Source of the DNA: Natronobacillus azotifigens
Lineage (GTDB): Bacteria; Bacillota; Bacilli; Bacillales; Amphibacillaceae
DNA length: 64,000 nt
Reading direction: 5' to 3'
NCBI RefSeq assembly: GCF_026805325.1
Contig: NZ_JAPRAT010000004.1
Location: forward strand, 62,001-126,000
The notes under the pieces: generated by a model
The model's database searches: none
Told to the model about the DNA's origin: nothing
The model's input: the letters and a program-made list of their open reading frames with translations, nothing else
Shown: positions 1 to 9,148 of the stretch, piece by piece
How positions within the stretch are numbered: position 1 is the stretch's first letter
How the letters are laid out: each line of letters opens with the position of its first letter
Program-made: the position numbers and the translations under genes

Positions 1-1430
1 TGAAAAAAAGTAGAAATCAAAATAAGCAGCCCAGCTCTTTATGGATTGTCGCAGTACTAATAATGATTATTGGTGTAACACTTACCTTGCAAGAAACTTA
101 TGCAGAGGAAGATAACGACAATCGGTTGGAGACAATTTATCATGTATATCTAAATCAACACCATGTTGGATCTGTTGATAGCAAAGAAGTAGTCGCTACC
201 TTTATTGAACAATCCATCGAGGAGAAAGAAGAAGATGGAGAACATTCTTATGCATTAAAACAAGAGATACACTATATACCAGAACGTGTATTTCAACACA
301 ATACAAGTAACGATCTAGTTTTAGATCAACTAGAAGAAGAGATTATTATTCAAGTTGCAGCTACTGGTATACAAATCGGTGATGAAATAGTTGGTTATTT
401 TGCTGAGCTTGAAGAAGCTGAACAAGTAATTCATGAATACAAAACACAATACGTTGATGAAGAAACACTAGCTATCCTTGATGGGGATCAAGAAGAAAAA
501 AAACTATCAACCAATGGCTCTATTATATTAGACGTTACCTTGTCCGAAGAAGTTACATATGAAGAGGCAGTAATTTCAGAAAAAGATCTATTATCGATCG
601 AAGAAGGTATTGAACTATTAAATAAAGGAACGTTAGAAGATCAAATTCATGAAGTTGTTGAGGGTAATACGTTATCATCAATAGCAGCAAACTATAATTT
701 AACGGTAGAGACATTAATAGAATTAAATCCATCGTTATCAGAAGAGAGTCTACTACAACTTGGTCAAGAAATTAATGTAACTGATTATGCACCATTTGTG
801 GATGTCATCGTGATACAAGAAGAACTTGTAGAACAGACCATCTCTTATCAAAAGGAAACGAAAGATACAGATGAGCTGTTTCGTGGAGAATCAAGCGTAA
901 CACAGTCAGGTCAAGATGGAAAAAAAGAAGTTCATTATGAATTAGAAATAGTGAATGGTAAAGTTACAAATAGAGAAGTGTTAAACGAAGAAATTGTAAA
1001 AGAAGCAGTGAATGAAATAACGTTACGAGGCACAAAAGTTATTCCATCAAGAGGGACAGGTGATTTTGCATGGCCAGCAGTTGGCGGTCGAGTTACAAGT
1101 CATTATGGACCAAGATGGGGAAGCCACCATGACGGAATCGATATTGCAGGTGTGTCTGATCGATCGATCATAGCCTCTGATAATGGAGTGGTTGAGTATG
1201 CAGGATGGCACAATGGTGGCTATGGAAATAAGGTAATAATTAACCATAACAATGGTTACAAAACCGTGTATGCTCATCTCGAGTCCATTGATGTTAGTGT
1301 AGGTCAAACAGTCCCTAAAGGAACTACAATCGGGATTATGGGAACAACAGGTAGATCTACTGGTATTCATTTGCACTTTGAAGTATACCGAAATGGTTCA
1401 ACCATTGATCCAATGAGCGTATTACAATAA
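1..1430 (+). CDS. M23 family metallopeptidase with LysM and G5 domains (5' end one base outside window)
   Basis: Secreted or membrane-tethered peptidoglycan endopeptidase, located just upstream of walR. The window opens with TG followed by AAA codons in the same frame, so the true ATG begins one base before position 1 and the protein is about 476 residues. One N-terminal membrane segment (about 14-35) is followed by a charged coiled region, a LysM cell-wall binding domain (about 216-262), a G5 domain (about 268-346) and a C-terminal M23/LytM domain (about 355-470). Zinc-site residues are visible as HDGID (H377, D381), YAHL (H426) and HLHFE (H457, H459), so it should be active. A later in-frame ATG at 63 lies inside the membrane segment and is not a likely start. 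A peptidase of this type beside walRK is common in Bacillaceae; control by WalR is inferred from position only. Confidence 0.9.
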   Translation, partial: KKSRNQNKQPSSLWIVAVLIMIIGVTLTLQETYAEEDNDNRLETIYHVYLNQHHVGSVDSKEVVATFIEQSIEEKEEDGEHSYALKQEIHYIPERVFQHNTSNDLVLDQLEEEIIIQVAATGIQIGDEIVGYFAELEEAEQVIHEYKTQYVDEETLAILDGDQEEKKLSTNGSIILDVTLSEEVTYEEAVISEKDLLSIEEGIELLNKGTLEDQIHEVVEGNTLSSIAANYNLTVETLIELNPSLSEESLLQLGQEINVTDYAPFVDVIVIQEELVEQTISYQKETKDTDELFRGESSVTQSGQDGKKEVHYELEIVNGKVTNREVLNEEIVKEAVNEITLRGTKVIPSRGTGDFAWPAVGGRVTSHYGPRWGSHHDGIDIAGVSDRSIIASDNGVVEYAGWHNGGYGNKVIINHNNGYKTVYAHLESIDVSVGQTVPKGTTIGIMGTTGRSTGIHLHFEVYRNGSTIDPMSVLQ

Positions 1431-1440
1431 TGTATCTTCA

Positions 1441-1560
1441 TAAAGTGAAACTTCAATCAGCATGGATTTTAGGTATTTCTTCACTGATTGTTAGCCTTAA
1501 AGGATAACCTAGAGGCCCTTGAATCATCCGGGGTGCTAGCATCTGTTGCTCTGGTATAAA
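1441..1560 (+). repeat. Dispersed structured repeat, copy A (lacks the distal hairpin)
   Basis: Shares TAAAGTGAAACTTCAATCAG, GTTAGC, AGGCCCTTGAA and GGGGTGCTAGC with the copies at 23451, 26885, 53496 and 62223. The long distal hairpin of about 60 bases seen in the other copies is missing: the sequence passes directly from GCATCTGTT to GCTCTGGTATAAA. It is the most diverged near-complete copy. Confidence 0.85.
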
Positions 1561-1563
1561 AGA

Positions 1564-1595
1564 AAACCCTTGTCATAAAATGGTGGCAAGGGTTT
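1564..1595 (+). terminator. Possible terminator after the M23 peptidase gene
   Basis: AAACCCTTG (1564-1572) pairs with CAAGGGTTT (1587-1595) around a 14-base loop. Only a short T tract follows, so termination may be weak. Confidence 0.5.
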
Positions 1596-1623
1596 ATCTG
1601 TATTCTTTGGAGCTAAGGTTAGC

Positions 1624-1647
1624 GTATTAGCATCCACATGCTAATAC
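1624..1647. other. Perfect 10-bp inverted repeat upstream of walR
   Basis: GTATTAGCAT and ATGCTAATAC are separated by four bases. No T tract follows. It could be an operator or an mRNA hairpin. The rest of the 1431-1777 gap holds repeat copy A and a possible -10 element TAGAAT near 1728; no gene is seen. Confidence 0.5.
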
Positions 1648-1777
1648 AAACTAGTCAGTGAAAAAACGGACGATTCCACAAAATTGAAGTTTTTCTTTCT
1701 GGAAAAGACTTTTTCAAGGAAATGAGATAGAATAGGAAATGAAGAAATTTTTTCTCAATGATAAGGAGGCTTAACCA

Positions 1778-2482
1778 ATGAGTCAAAAAATATTAGTAGT
1801 TGATGATGAGAAGCCGATTGCAGATATATTAAAGTTTAATCTAGAAAAAGAAGGCTATGATGTAGTATGCGCCTATGATGGAGAACAAGCAATTGAACTA
1901 ACAAAGCAAGAGAATCCAGATTTGTTGTTGCTTGATATTATGTTACCCGTTATGGATGGTAATGAAGTTTGTCGAGAAATTAGAAAGACACACAACATGC
2001 CAATTATTATGTTAACAGCAAAAGATTCAGAAATAGATAAAGTGTTGGGATTAGAATTAGGAGCAGATGACTATGTTACGAAGCCTTTTAGTAACAGAGA
2101 AGTCATTGCACGAGTGAAAGCGAATTTACGTAGACAGCAACAGCCAAGTGGTGACCAAGATAAAGTTACGAAAGACATCCAAATTAGTACCCTTGTTATT
2201 CATCCCGACGCCTACGCAGTAACAAAAGAAGGAAAGAAAGTCGAGTTAACCCATCGAGAGTTTGAATTACTGCACTACTTAGCCCGTCATATCGGACAAG
2301 TAATGACAAGAGAACACTTGTTAGAGACCGTTTGGGGTTATGATTATTATGGGGATGTTCGTACAGTTGATGTAACGGTTCGACGCTTACGGGAGAAAAT
2401 TGAAGATACACCAAGCACCCCGCTTTGGATCATTACAAGAAGAGGTGTAGGTTATTATTTGCGAAATCCTGAACAGGAGTAA
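1778..2482 (+). CDS. walR: WalR, essential OmpR-family response regulator
   Basis: Response regulator of the WalRK (YycFG) system that tunes autolysin and cell-wall genes. The 234 residues are the usual length. The receiver domain (1-120) shows the acidic pair VDDEK, the phosphoacceptor Asp in LLLLDIMLP (about D53), the Thr in MLTAKD and the Lys in VTKPF. The winged-helix Trans_reg_C domain (about 133-231) ends in [16 protein letters not shown] lies 10 bases before the ATG. It is the first gene of a tight six-gene operon; walK follows after 6 bases. Confidence 0.98.
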   Translation: MSQKILVVDDEKPIADILKFNLEKEGYDVVCAYDGEQAIELTKQENPDLLLLDIMLPVMDGNEVCREIRKTHNMPIIMLTAKDSEIDKVLGLELGADDYVTKPFSNREVIARVKANLRRQQQPSGDQDKVTKDIQISTLVIHPDAYAVTKEGKKVELTHREFELLHYLARHIGQVMTREHLLETVWGYDYYGDVRTVDVTVRRLREKIEDTPSTPLWIITRRGVGYYLRNPEQE

Positions 2483-2488
2483 TTGCTG

Positions 2489-4315
2489 ATGAAGAAAGTT
2501 AGTTTTTTTCAGTCTATTCAACTAAAAATCATTATTATTATGATCTTGTTACTTTTATTAGCCATTCAAGTAATCGGTGCATATTTCGCACAACGATTGG
2601 AAAATGACTTGAAAGGAAGCTTCGAAGAAAATATCGAAGAGCGACTTAGTGTACTAAACTATAATTTACGAGAATCGTTTATGCAAGAGCGACCGGAAGA
2701 TGGGGATATGCCTACCCTACAAGAGGATATTGAAAATATTGTTTCTTTATATGGACAGAGTGATATCTATTCCAACCTTCAGGTAGTTGATCGCCAGTTC
2801 CGAATCGTTGGTTCCAATACGCAAGAAGAAAATATCGGGAAATTAGTAACTGGTGATAGTAGTGTTCGAACAGCGATCATGTATGGTTCATCGATACGAA
2901 TGATTATGCGTGATGGACATACGGGAGAGCGCATGTTAATTCGCACCATTCCAATCCATGATCCGGAAGAAGAACCAATCGGGGCGATTTATTTAGAAGC
3001 ATCAATGGAAGAACTATATGCTCAGCTAGCGAGTATTAATAATATTTTTTTAAATGGGACCTTACTTGCAATCCTTGTCTCAGCAATGGTGGGAATTCTA
3101 GTAGCTCGGGCAATTACGAAACCAATTACAGAAATGCGGAAACAAGCACAAGTTATGTCACAGGGTGATTTTTCTCAAAAAGTAAATGTCTATGGAACGG
3201 ATGAAATTGGACAATTAGCTATGACATTTAATGATATGAATGAAAAAATAAAGCTAGCCAACCATACCACAGAAGAAGAACGCAGAAAATTAAGTTCTGT
3301 CCTATCGAATATGTCAGATGGCGTGATCGCTACCAACGAATATGGTCAGATTACGTTGATGAATGATCCAGCAATTACTTTGATCGGTAAAAACTTTGAA
3401 GAAGCAAAAGGAAGATCTATTTTTGAAGTGCTCCAAATTGAAGAGCGTTCCGTGGACTTAATGGATATGCAAGATTCTGGTTCGATAACGATCGATTTTA
3501 GTGATGACGAACAGTTCTTCTTAATTAAGGCAAATTTCTCGATTGTTCAGGATGAAAACGAACAATTTTCTGGATTAATTACTGTAATTAGTGATGTTAC
3601 GGAGCAAGAAAAAGTAGAGAAAGAGCGTCGTGAATTTGTTTCGAATGTTTCTCATGAATTACGCACGCCACTGACAACGATGAGAAGTTATTTAGAGGCG
3701 TTGACAGATGGGGCTTGGGAGAACAAAGAAATTGCACCACAATTTCTAGAAGTTACCCAGAGTGAGACAGAGCGAATGATTCGCTTAGTCAACGACTTAT
3801 TGCAATTGTCTAAAATGGATCATAAAGAACAAGAGATGATAAAAGAACGTGTCAATGTGGTTCCGTTTTTCCACCATGTGTTGGATCGTTTTGAAATGAA
3901 CAAGCAAGAATCCATAAAGATTGATCGCTATATTCCAAGAGACAGTATTTTTCTTTGGCTGGATAAAGATAAAATTATTCAAGTGATTGATAATATCATG
4001 TCAAATGCTATGAAATATTCACCAGAGCCAGGTACGATACGTTTTCGAATTATGAGAGAAAGAAATCGGATCAAAGTTAGTATATCTGATCAAGGACCTG
4101 GGATCGCTCGTGAAAAACTGGACAAGATCTTTGAACGATTTTATCGGGCAGACAATGCACGGTCTAGACAACTTGGTGGAACTGGATTAGGTTTAGCGAT
4201 TGCGAAAGAGATTATTCGTGCACACCATGGTCAAATTTGGGCTGAAAGTATGGAAGGAAAAGGGACAACCGTTTTCTTCACTTTACCGCTAATCAGTCGG
4301 AAGCGGGGGGGATAA
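2489..4315 (+). CDS. walK: WalK, cell-wall sensor histidine kinase
   Basis: Membrane histidine kinase that phosphorylates WalR. In order: TM1 (about 10-28), an extracytoplasmic PAS-like domain, TM2 (about 180-205), HAMP (about 206-258), cytoplasmic PAS (about 263-365), HisKA with phosphoacceptor His in FVSNVSHELRTPLTT, and HATPase with N, G1 (DQGPGI) and G2 (GGTGLGLAI) boxes. The ATG at 2489 is preferred to an in-frame TTG at 2483 because AGGAG (2475-2479) lies 9 bases from the ATG but only 3 from the TTG. About 608 residues, normal for the family. Its stop overlaps the walH start. Confidence 0.97.
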   Translation: MKKVSFFQSIQLKIIIIMILLLLLAIQVIGAYFAQRLENDLKGSFEENIEERLSVLNYNLRESFMQERPEDGDMPTLQEDIENIVSLYGQSDIYSNLQVVDRQFRIVGSNTQEENIGKLVTGDSSVRTAIMYGSSIRMIMRDGHTGERMLIRTIPIHDPEEEPIGAIYLEASMEELYAQLASINNIFLNGTLLAILVSAMVGILVARAITKPITEMRKQAQVMSQGDFSQKVNVYGTDEIGQLAMTFNDMNEKIKLANHTTEEERRKLSSVLSNMSDGVIATNEYGQITLMNDPAITLIGKNFEEAKGRSIFEVLQIEERSVDLMDMQDSGSITIDFSDDEQFFLIKANFSIVQDENEQFSGLITVISDVTEQEKVEKERREFVSNVSHELRTPLTTMRSYLEALTDGAWENKEIAPQFLEVTQSETERMIRLVNDLLQLSKMDHKEQEMIKERVNVVPFFHHVLDRFEMNKQESIKIDRYIPRDSIFLWLDKDKIIQVIDNIMSNAMKYSPEPGTIRFRIMRERNRIKVSISDQGPGIAREKLDKIFERFYRADNARSRQLGGTGLGLAIAKEIIRAHHGQIWAESMEGKGTTVFFTLPLISRKRGG

Positions 4316-5667
4316 TGATGAGTTTAGAAAATTTAAAGTCGATTTTATTATTTTTCTTAATCATCTCCAGTTTGTTATTAACCGTTGCAATCTGGAATTA
4401 TCAACCGGATTTTAGAACGACACAAACAGAAGACGACCTAATTGATGCACAACTTAATGGGAACACATTGACAAAGAGAGAAGTGATTTCTCCTGGACAG
4501 ATTGTGTTCCATACAGGAGATGTCCCTGTTGGTTTATCGGAAAAAGCAAACGAACAAGAGTTATTTCAACAAATGATGGAGTGGTCTCTCTATAATTTTG
4601 ATTTTACCATGATACCGGAAGATGAAGAAATAATGGAAGGAAATCATTTGGAAGTTGTCTTTTCCACAAGTATACCAATGGAATTAGCTTATGACTTGTT
4701 TTCAGTGGATAGCGAGATAGAATTACCAGACACATCTTTTAATCGTATCTATATCCAGTTAGACAGTGATGGAAGCGATCAGGATTATCAATTATTATTC
4801 GTCGATTCTAGAGAAAACCAAGCAATCCAAGCAAATATGCAAAACTTTAGTCAAGAAATGCAACAAATTATGAGTTTATTAGCAGATAATCAATTTAACA
4901 CCTTTCAATCGTTTGTTAATAGTAATGGGAACCGGATTTATTTACCTGAGGAAGTTGAAATGAATACATTGTTGTTTTCTTATTTACAATTACCGATTGA
5001 GCCTTTTCAAAATTTACTCTTTAACAAACCAACCAATGTTCGTAGTTCTTTTACAGTAAACGGGAACATCGTGTATACAGATGGAACAAGAATCTTGGAG
5101 CGAGAGCAATTAAGGGTAAGCTTCACGAATCCAATCAATGAAAACAGTGCAGACAACGTAATAACGGAATACCAACTTTTAGATCAAGTGCAAAATTATT
5201 TGAATACACACGGAGCCTTTACTTTTGAAGAACCGTTTAGTTATTTTCTGTCCAATGTTAGTACTGCTACTCATACAAATGCTGTCGAGTATACGTTATC
5301 TTATCGAGGATTTCCGATCTATGATAAAGAAGAGATCACCACGATATCCGTAAATTGGCACAACCAAGATGTCTATCAGTATAATCATCCGTTTGTTCAA
5401 ATATTGGATCAACGAGGTGTAGATCAAGCTTCCTATCAGCTACCGTCAGCGGAACAGGTCATTGAAATTTTAGAAGGAGAAAATTATCATGGAAGTATGA
5501 TTCATGATGTTACGTTGGGATATCAAGTAGAACAACACACGGGTGGACAAGGTCAAGTTTACCGGTTAACACCCACTTGGTATGTCAGAGGGGTTCGCGG
5601 TTGGCAACCCTTGCTAGTGCCAGACGAGCAAGTAGGGGGAGATTACGATGCAATGGGCACAAATTAA
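4315..5667 (+). CDS. walH: WalH (YycH), membrane-anchored regulator of WalK
   Basis: YycH-family protein of 450 residues with one N-terminal membrane anchor (about 8-26) and a large extracytoplasmic domain. In B. subtilis YycH and YycI form a membrane complex that restrains WalK. Identity rests on operon order walR-walK-this-walI-walJ, the single-anchor topology and length. ATG codons occur at 4315 and 4318; the second has better spacing from the G-rich ribosome site at 4305-4311. The start overlaps the walK stop, and the 3' end overlaps walI by 20 bases, so the genes are translationally coupled. Confidence 0.93.
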   Translation: MMSLENLKSILLFFLIISSLLLTVAIWNYQPDFRTTQTEDDLIDAQLNGNTLTKREVISPGQIVFHTGDVPVGLSEKANEQELFQQMMEWSLYNFDFTMIPEDEEIMEGNHLEVVFSTSIPMELAYDLFSVDSEIELPDTSFNRIYIQLDSDGSDQDYQLLFVDSRENQAIQANMQNFSQEMQQIMSLLADNQFNTFQSFVNSNGNRIYLPEEVEMNTLLFSYLQLPIEPFQNLLFNKPTNVRSSFTVNGNIVYTDGTRILEREQLRVSFTNPINENSADNVITEYQLLDQVQNYLNTHGAFTFEEPFSYFLSNVSTATHTNAVEYTLSYRGFPIYDKEEITTISVNWHNQDVYQYNHPFVQILDQRGVDQASYQLPSAEQVIEILEGENYHGSMIHDVTLGYQVEQHTGGQGQVYRLTPTWYVRGVRGWQPLLVPDEQVGGDYDAMGTN

Positions 5668-6598
5668 AACACTTTTTATTATTTGTTTCTTGATCTTAAA
5701 TATATTCTTAGTCAGACAATTGATAGATCGACAGGAAGAGAATTTGTCCTTTATCCCTGAAGCAACCAGAGAAGATGAGTTGGCTCTAAATCTTAGTGGT
5801 TTAGATAACTTATCTGATCAAACGTATTCTGCACCTTTAATTTATGCAAAAAATTATCAATACAATGAAGAAACCTTAGAGGAAGTGGACGCACTTGATA
5901 ATCAACGAGCAGCGGTGATCAATTCAACGCATCTATTCTCTCGTTTTGATCATCCGATTGATGTAAGCATGGACGACCCACAACGTCTGAGAGAAATCAT
6001 CGATAACAATATTTTGTATGGTGAATCGTATATGTTTTGGGAAAGAGATGAACAAGCGAATGTACTAATCTTCTTTCAACGCATAGAAGAGCCGGTTTTT
6101 TATAATCAGCATGCAGTTCTTCTGATTCAATTGAATCGTGATGGAGAAATGGTTCAATATGTCCAAACGCGACTTCAGCAAGAGGAGGATTCAGAAGAAG
6201 AACAAGACCTCATCCTACAGTATGATGCGGTATCTAGGTTGTATTATAATTCTAATGAACTGAATACCGGTGATACTATCGATTCGATTCGATTAGGTTA
6301 TCATAACTTAATTTCACTGCCAAATGGCGAGCAAGTCCTCAATCCAGCATGGAATATTCAAGTCAATGAGGATAGAAACTATTTCATTAACGCCATTGAA
6401 GGTCATGGTTATCCAAGAAATCGAGATTTTCTTCAAACGACGGTCGCTAGTTTTACGGATGTGATCGATAATGCAAGTGAAAATAATTTTCAATTTATTC
6501 ATACGGAAGATGCGGAAGAAGAAGCACGGCTTTTAAATACGATTAAGCAAAGCTTGATCTCCGTTTATCATACAATTATAGAGGTGGAATCTGAATGA
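5648..6598 (+). CDS. walI: WalI (YycI), membrane-anchored regulator of WalK
   Basis: YycI-family protein of 316 residues with one N-terminal membrane helix (about 5-22) and an extracytoplasmic domain. It partners WalH in controlling WalK. GGGGGAGA lies just before the ATG, which sits inside the 3' end of walH. The 3' end overlaps the next start as ATGA at 6595-6598. The acidic stretch near residues 178-186 (EEDSEEEQD) fits the acidic surface proteins of this organism. Confidence 0.93.
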   Translation: MQWAQIKTLFIICFLILNIFLVRQLIDRQEENLSFIPEATREDELALNLSGLDNLSDQTYSAPLIYAKNYQYNEETLEEVDALDNQRAAVINSTHLFSRFDHPIDVSMDDPQRLREIIDNNILYGESYMFWERDEQANVLIFFQRIEEPVFYNQHAVLLIQLNRDGEMVQYVQTRLQQEEDSEEEQDLILQYDAVSRLYYNSNELNTGDTIDSIRLGYHNLISLPNGEQVLNPAWNIQVNEDRNYFINAIEGHGYPRNRDFLQTTVASFTDVIDNASENNFQFIHTEDAEEEARLLNTIKQSLISVYHTIIEVESE

Positions 6599-7392
6599 CA
6601 TTAAGATTTTCGGTACTTGCATCTGGAAGTTCAGGCAATGCCTTTTATATTGCAACAGAAAAAGAAAAAATATTAGTTGACGCTGGATTAAGTGGGAAGC
6701 AACTCGATCGGTTATTTCAAGAAGCGAACCTTGATCCAACAGTGATTACCAAAATATTAGTTACTCATGAGCATAGTGACCATGTAAAAGGATTGGGGAT
6801 TATTGCACGTAAATATAATTTACCAATCTATGCAAATGAAAAAACGTGGAAAGCAATGGAAGGCTCCATTGGGAAGCTAACAGTAGATCAAAAATTCGAG
6901 TTCGGCTGTGAAAAAGTGAAAACATTTGGTGACATGGATATCGAATCCTTTGGTGTTTCTCATGATGCTGCCGAACCGATGTTTTATACGTTTCATCATG
7001 AAGGGAAAAAAGTAGCATTAGTTACCGATTTGGGTTATGTTTCGGAACGAATCAAAAAAACAGTAGAGCAAGCAGATGCGCTCATTTTTGAAGCCAATCA
7101 TGATGTCTCGATGTTACAAATGGGACGCTATCCTTGGAATGTGAAACGACGCATTTTAGGAGATTATGGTCATGTTTCTAATGATGACTGTGCTTTGGCA
7201 TTAGAAGATATTATTGGACATAATACGAAAAGAATTTATTTGGCTCATTTGAGTCAAGATAATAACATGAAAGAACTCGCTCGTATGTCTGTTGAGAATC
7301 ATTTACGTACGGCAGGTTTTCCTATTGATCAAGGTTTAGAAATTCTTGATACGGACCCAAATTCTCCAACAAGTTTATATCAAGTCGTTTAA
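6595..7392 (+). CDS. walJ: WalJ (YycJ), metallo-beta-lactamase-fold hydrolase
   Basis: Cytoplasmic metallo-beta-lactamase-fold protein of 265 residues. The zinc ligands appear as [10 protein letters not shown] near residues 61-70 (HxHxDH motif), the later Asp in LVTDLGY and the His in [10 protein letters not shown]. YycJ proteins are 5'-3' exonuclease-like enzymes implicated in coordinating cell division or mismatch repair with the Wal system; the exact substrate is not settled. The start overlaps the walI stop by four bases. Confidence 0.95.
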   Translation: MTLRFSVLASGSSGNAFYIATEKEKILVDAGLSGKQLDRLFQEANLDPTVITKILVTHEHSDHVKGLGIIARKYNLPIYANEKTWKAMEGSIGKLTVDQKFEFGCEKVKTFGDMDIESFGVSHDAAEPMFYTFHHEGKKVALVTDLGYVSERIKKTVEQADALIFEANHDVSMLQMGRYPWNVKRRILGDYGHVSNDDCALALEDIIGHNTKRIYLAHLSQDNNMKELARMSVENHLRTAGFPIDQGLEILDTDPNSPTSLYQVV

Positions 7393-7443
7393 AAACACCC
7401 GATTATAGGTAAACTATCGATAGAAATCAAGGGAGATGATCGA

Positions 7444-8673
7444 ATGGTTTATTATGACGATGGGACAAAAAAACGGCGGAAATCAAACAAGCGTAACAAT
7501 TGGCTACTTACATTCGTCGTTGGGTTCGTGTTAGGTGCCTTCTTGTTTGCCATCCTTTTACCGAATTTAATTCAGCATGAACTTTTGCCTTATCAAATCA
7601 TTATGCCGAACAATCAATCGCGGGCCATCAATCAACAAGAACAAGGGGGAAATGAGTTCCCTACACCACTCGCTTCAGGAATGAGTGTAGATATCTCCAC
7701 ACAGGTTACTACGATTGTAGAACAAGTGATGCCAACGGTTGTTGGTGTAGAGAATATACAGGCTTACTCATCAGGATTTTGGGAACAAGGCTCATTTGGT
7801 GCAGGAACTGGTTCTGGGGTTATTTACAAGATTGAGAACAATCGAGCTTTTGTTGTTACCAATCATCACGTGATTGAAGGAGCCGACGAGGTTGAAGTAA
7901 TATTGTTTGATGGAACAAGAATTTTAGCCGAAATAAAAGGCTCTGATTTATTCACCGATTTAGCAGTACTAGAGATGGATGCCGAATTAGTAGGAGGAGC
8001 AATCGAATTGGGCAACTCAGACATTGCAAAAGTGGGCGAGCCTGTTATTGCGATCGGAAATCCGCTAGGACTAGATTTGTCTGGCTCGGTGACGCAAGGG
8101 ATCATTAGTGGGATGCAACGCTCGATCCCACAAGATTTTAGCGGGGATGGGCGAGCCGATTGGCAATCAGAGGTTATTCAAACCGATGCAGCGATTAACC
8201 CTGGAAATAGCGGTGGTGCGCTGATCAATATGTATGGACAATTAATTGGGATCAATTCGATGAAAATCGCGCAATCAGCAGTAGAGGGAATTGGTTTTGC
8301 CATCCCGATTGCATCCGCGATTCCGGTTATTGATGAACTTGAACGTGAGGGACAAATGACACGTGCTTTTCTTGGAGTAGAAGCGTATTCTTTGTTGGAT
8401 ATTCCGCAAACCGAGTGGAGACGGAGTTTAAACTTACCAAGTTCAGTTACCGGAGGAATCTATCTACAAAGTATTGAACCGAGATCACCCGCAGAAGAAG
8501 CAGGTTTACAAGCGTATGACGTGATTGTGGAATTGGATGGGGAAGAAGTAGAAACAATTGTTGATTTACGAAAACATCTTTATGAAGATAAACAACCAGG
8601 AGATCGAATGAAGATTGTTTTCTACCGAAATGGAAGTTTACAAGAAGCAGAGGTACAGTTGAGTACACAATAA
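7444..8673 (+). CDS. htrA: HtrA/DegP-like membrane serine protease with PDZ domain
   Basis: Surface quality-control protease, the last gene of the wal operon (the position of htrC/yycK in B. subtilis). 409 residues: a basic cytoplasmic tail, one membrane segment (about 19-42), a trypsin-like domain (about 85-285) and a C-terminal PDZ domain (about 300-400). Catalytic triad: His in VTNHHVIEG, Asp in LFTDLAVLE and Ser in NPGNSGGALIN. GGGAGATG sits ahead of the ATG. A terminator follows at 8684. Confidence 0.95.
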   Translation: MVYYDDGTKKRRKSNKRNNWLLTFVVGFVLGAFLFAILLPNLIQHELLPYQIIMPNNQSRAINQQEQGGNEFPTPLASGMSVDISTQVTTIVEQVMPTVVGVENIQAYSSGFWEQGSFGAGTGSGVIYKIENNRAFVVTNHHVIEGADEVEVILFDGTRILAEIKGSDLFTDLAVLEMDAELVGGAIELGNSDIAKVGEPVIAIGNPLGLDLSGSVTQGIISGMQRSIPQDFSGDGRADWQSEVIQTDAAINPGNSGGALINMYGQLIGINSMKIAQSAVEGIGFAIPIASAIPVIDELEREGQMTRAFLGVEAYSLLDIPQTEWRRSLNLPSSVTGGIYLQSIEPRSPAEEAGLQAYDVIVELDGEEVETIVDLRKHLYEDKQPGDRMKIVFYRNGSLQEAEVQLSTQ

Positions 8674-8683
8674 AAGGAATAAT

Positions 8684-8721
8684 AAAGTCGTTTCTCTGAT
8701 TTATGGAGGAGCGACTTTTTT
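8684..8721 (+). terminator. Rho-independent terminator of the wal operon
   Basis: AAAGTCG pairs with CGACTTT around an inner CTC/GAG helix, followed by a T run. It closes the operon before the DnaA-box cluster. Confidence 0.8.
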
Positions 8722-8800
8722 GTTGCAATAGGGAGAAAACGAATGAGAGTAGCAAAGTGCTGTGTACAGCAAAAAAATAAATGCAACTGGTTCACCCTAG

Positions 8801-9108
8801 TTATCCACGAAAAAAACGCTTTTTTTCAATAAAAGAGGAAAATTGAGCATTTATAGCCGAAAAAAATGTGTATAAACGATAAAGTTATTCACAACCTGTG
8901 CATAAGTATGTGTGTAACTTTCTAGATATAGTAGAGAACGTATATTCTGACACAAAATAGCAAATGCAGTGAAAAAAATTCACGTGTTTTTTGTGGAAAA
9001 GCTGTGTTTAAGTTGTTGAAAAGCACTGAATAGAAAAAATATAGCTATATTGTGCATAACGTTGTGGATAACATGTAAATCAACCGAGAAATCAACACTT
9101 GTGGATGG
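8801..9108. other. DnaA-box cluster downstream of the wal operon
   Basis: Six sites match the 9-mer TTWTNCACA exactly, on either strand: 8867-8875, 8885-8893, 8897-8905, 8992-9000, 9051-9059 and 9063-9071. Near matches lie at 8801, 9003 and 9100. The stretch is AT-rich and gene-free. In B. subtilis DnaA binds clusters outside oriC, including one near rlmH (yydA), next to this same operon, where such clusters help limit re-initiation. A titration role here is inferred. Confidence 0.85.
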
Positions 9109-9116
9109 GATAAAAA

Positions 9117-9142
9117 AAGAACAAGGAAAAGTCCTTGTTCTT
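9117..9142 (-). terminator. Terminator of the aldo/keto reductase gene
   Basis: AAGAACAAGGA and TCCTTGTTCTT form an 11-bp stem. Read on the minus strand it is followed by seven T residues. Confidence 0.85.
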
Positions 9143-9148
9143 AATCTT

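Noticed and set aside
8801-9108. Chromosomal or plasmid origin of replication
   Set aside because: The DnaA boxes are numerous, but there is no dnaA, dnaN or rep gene here, and the place matches a known non-origin DnaA cluster next to this operon.
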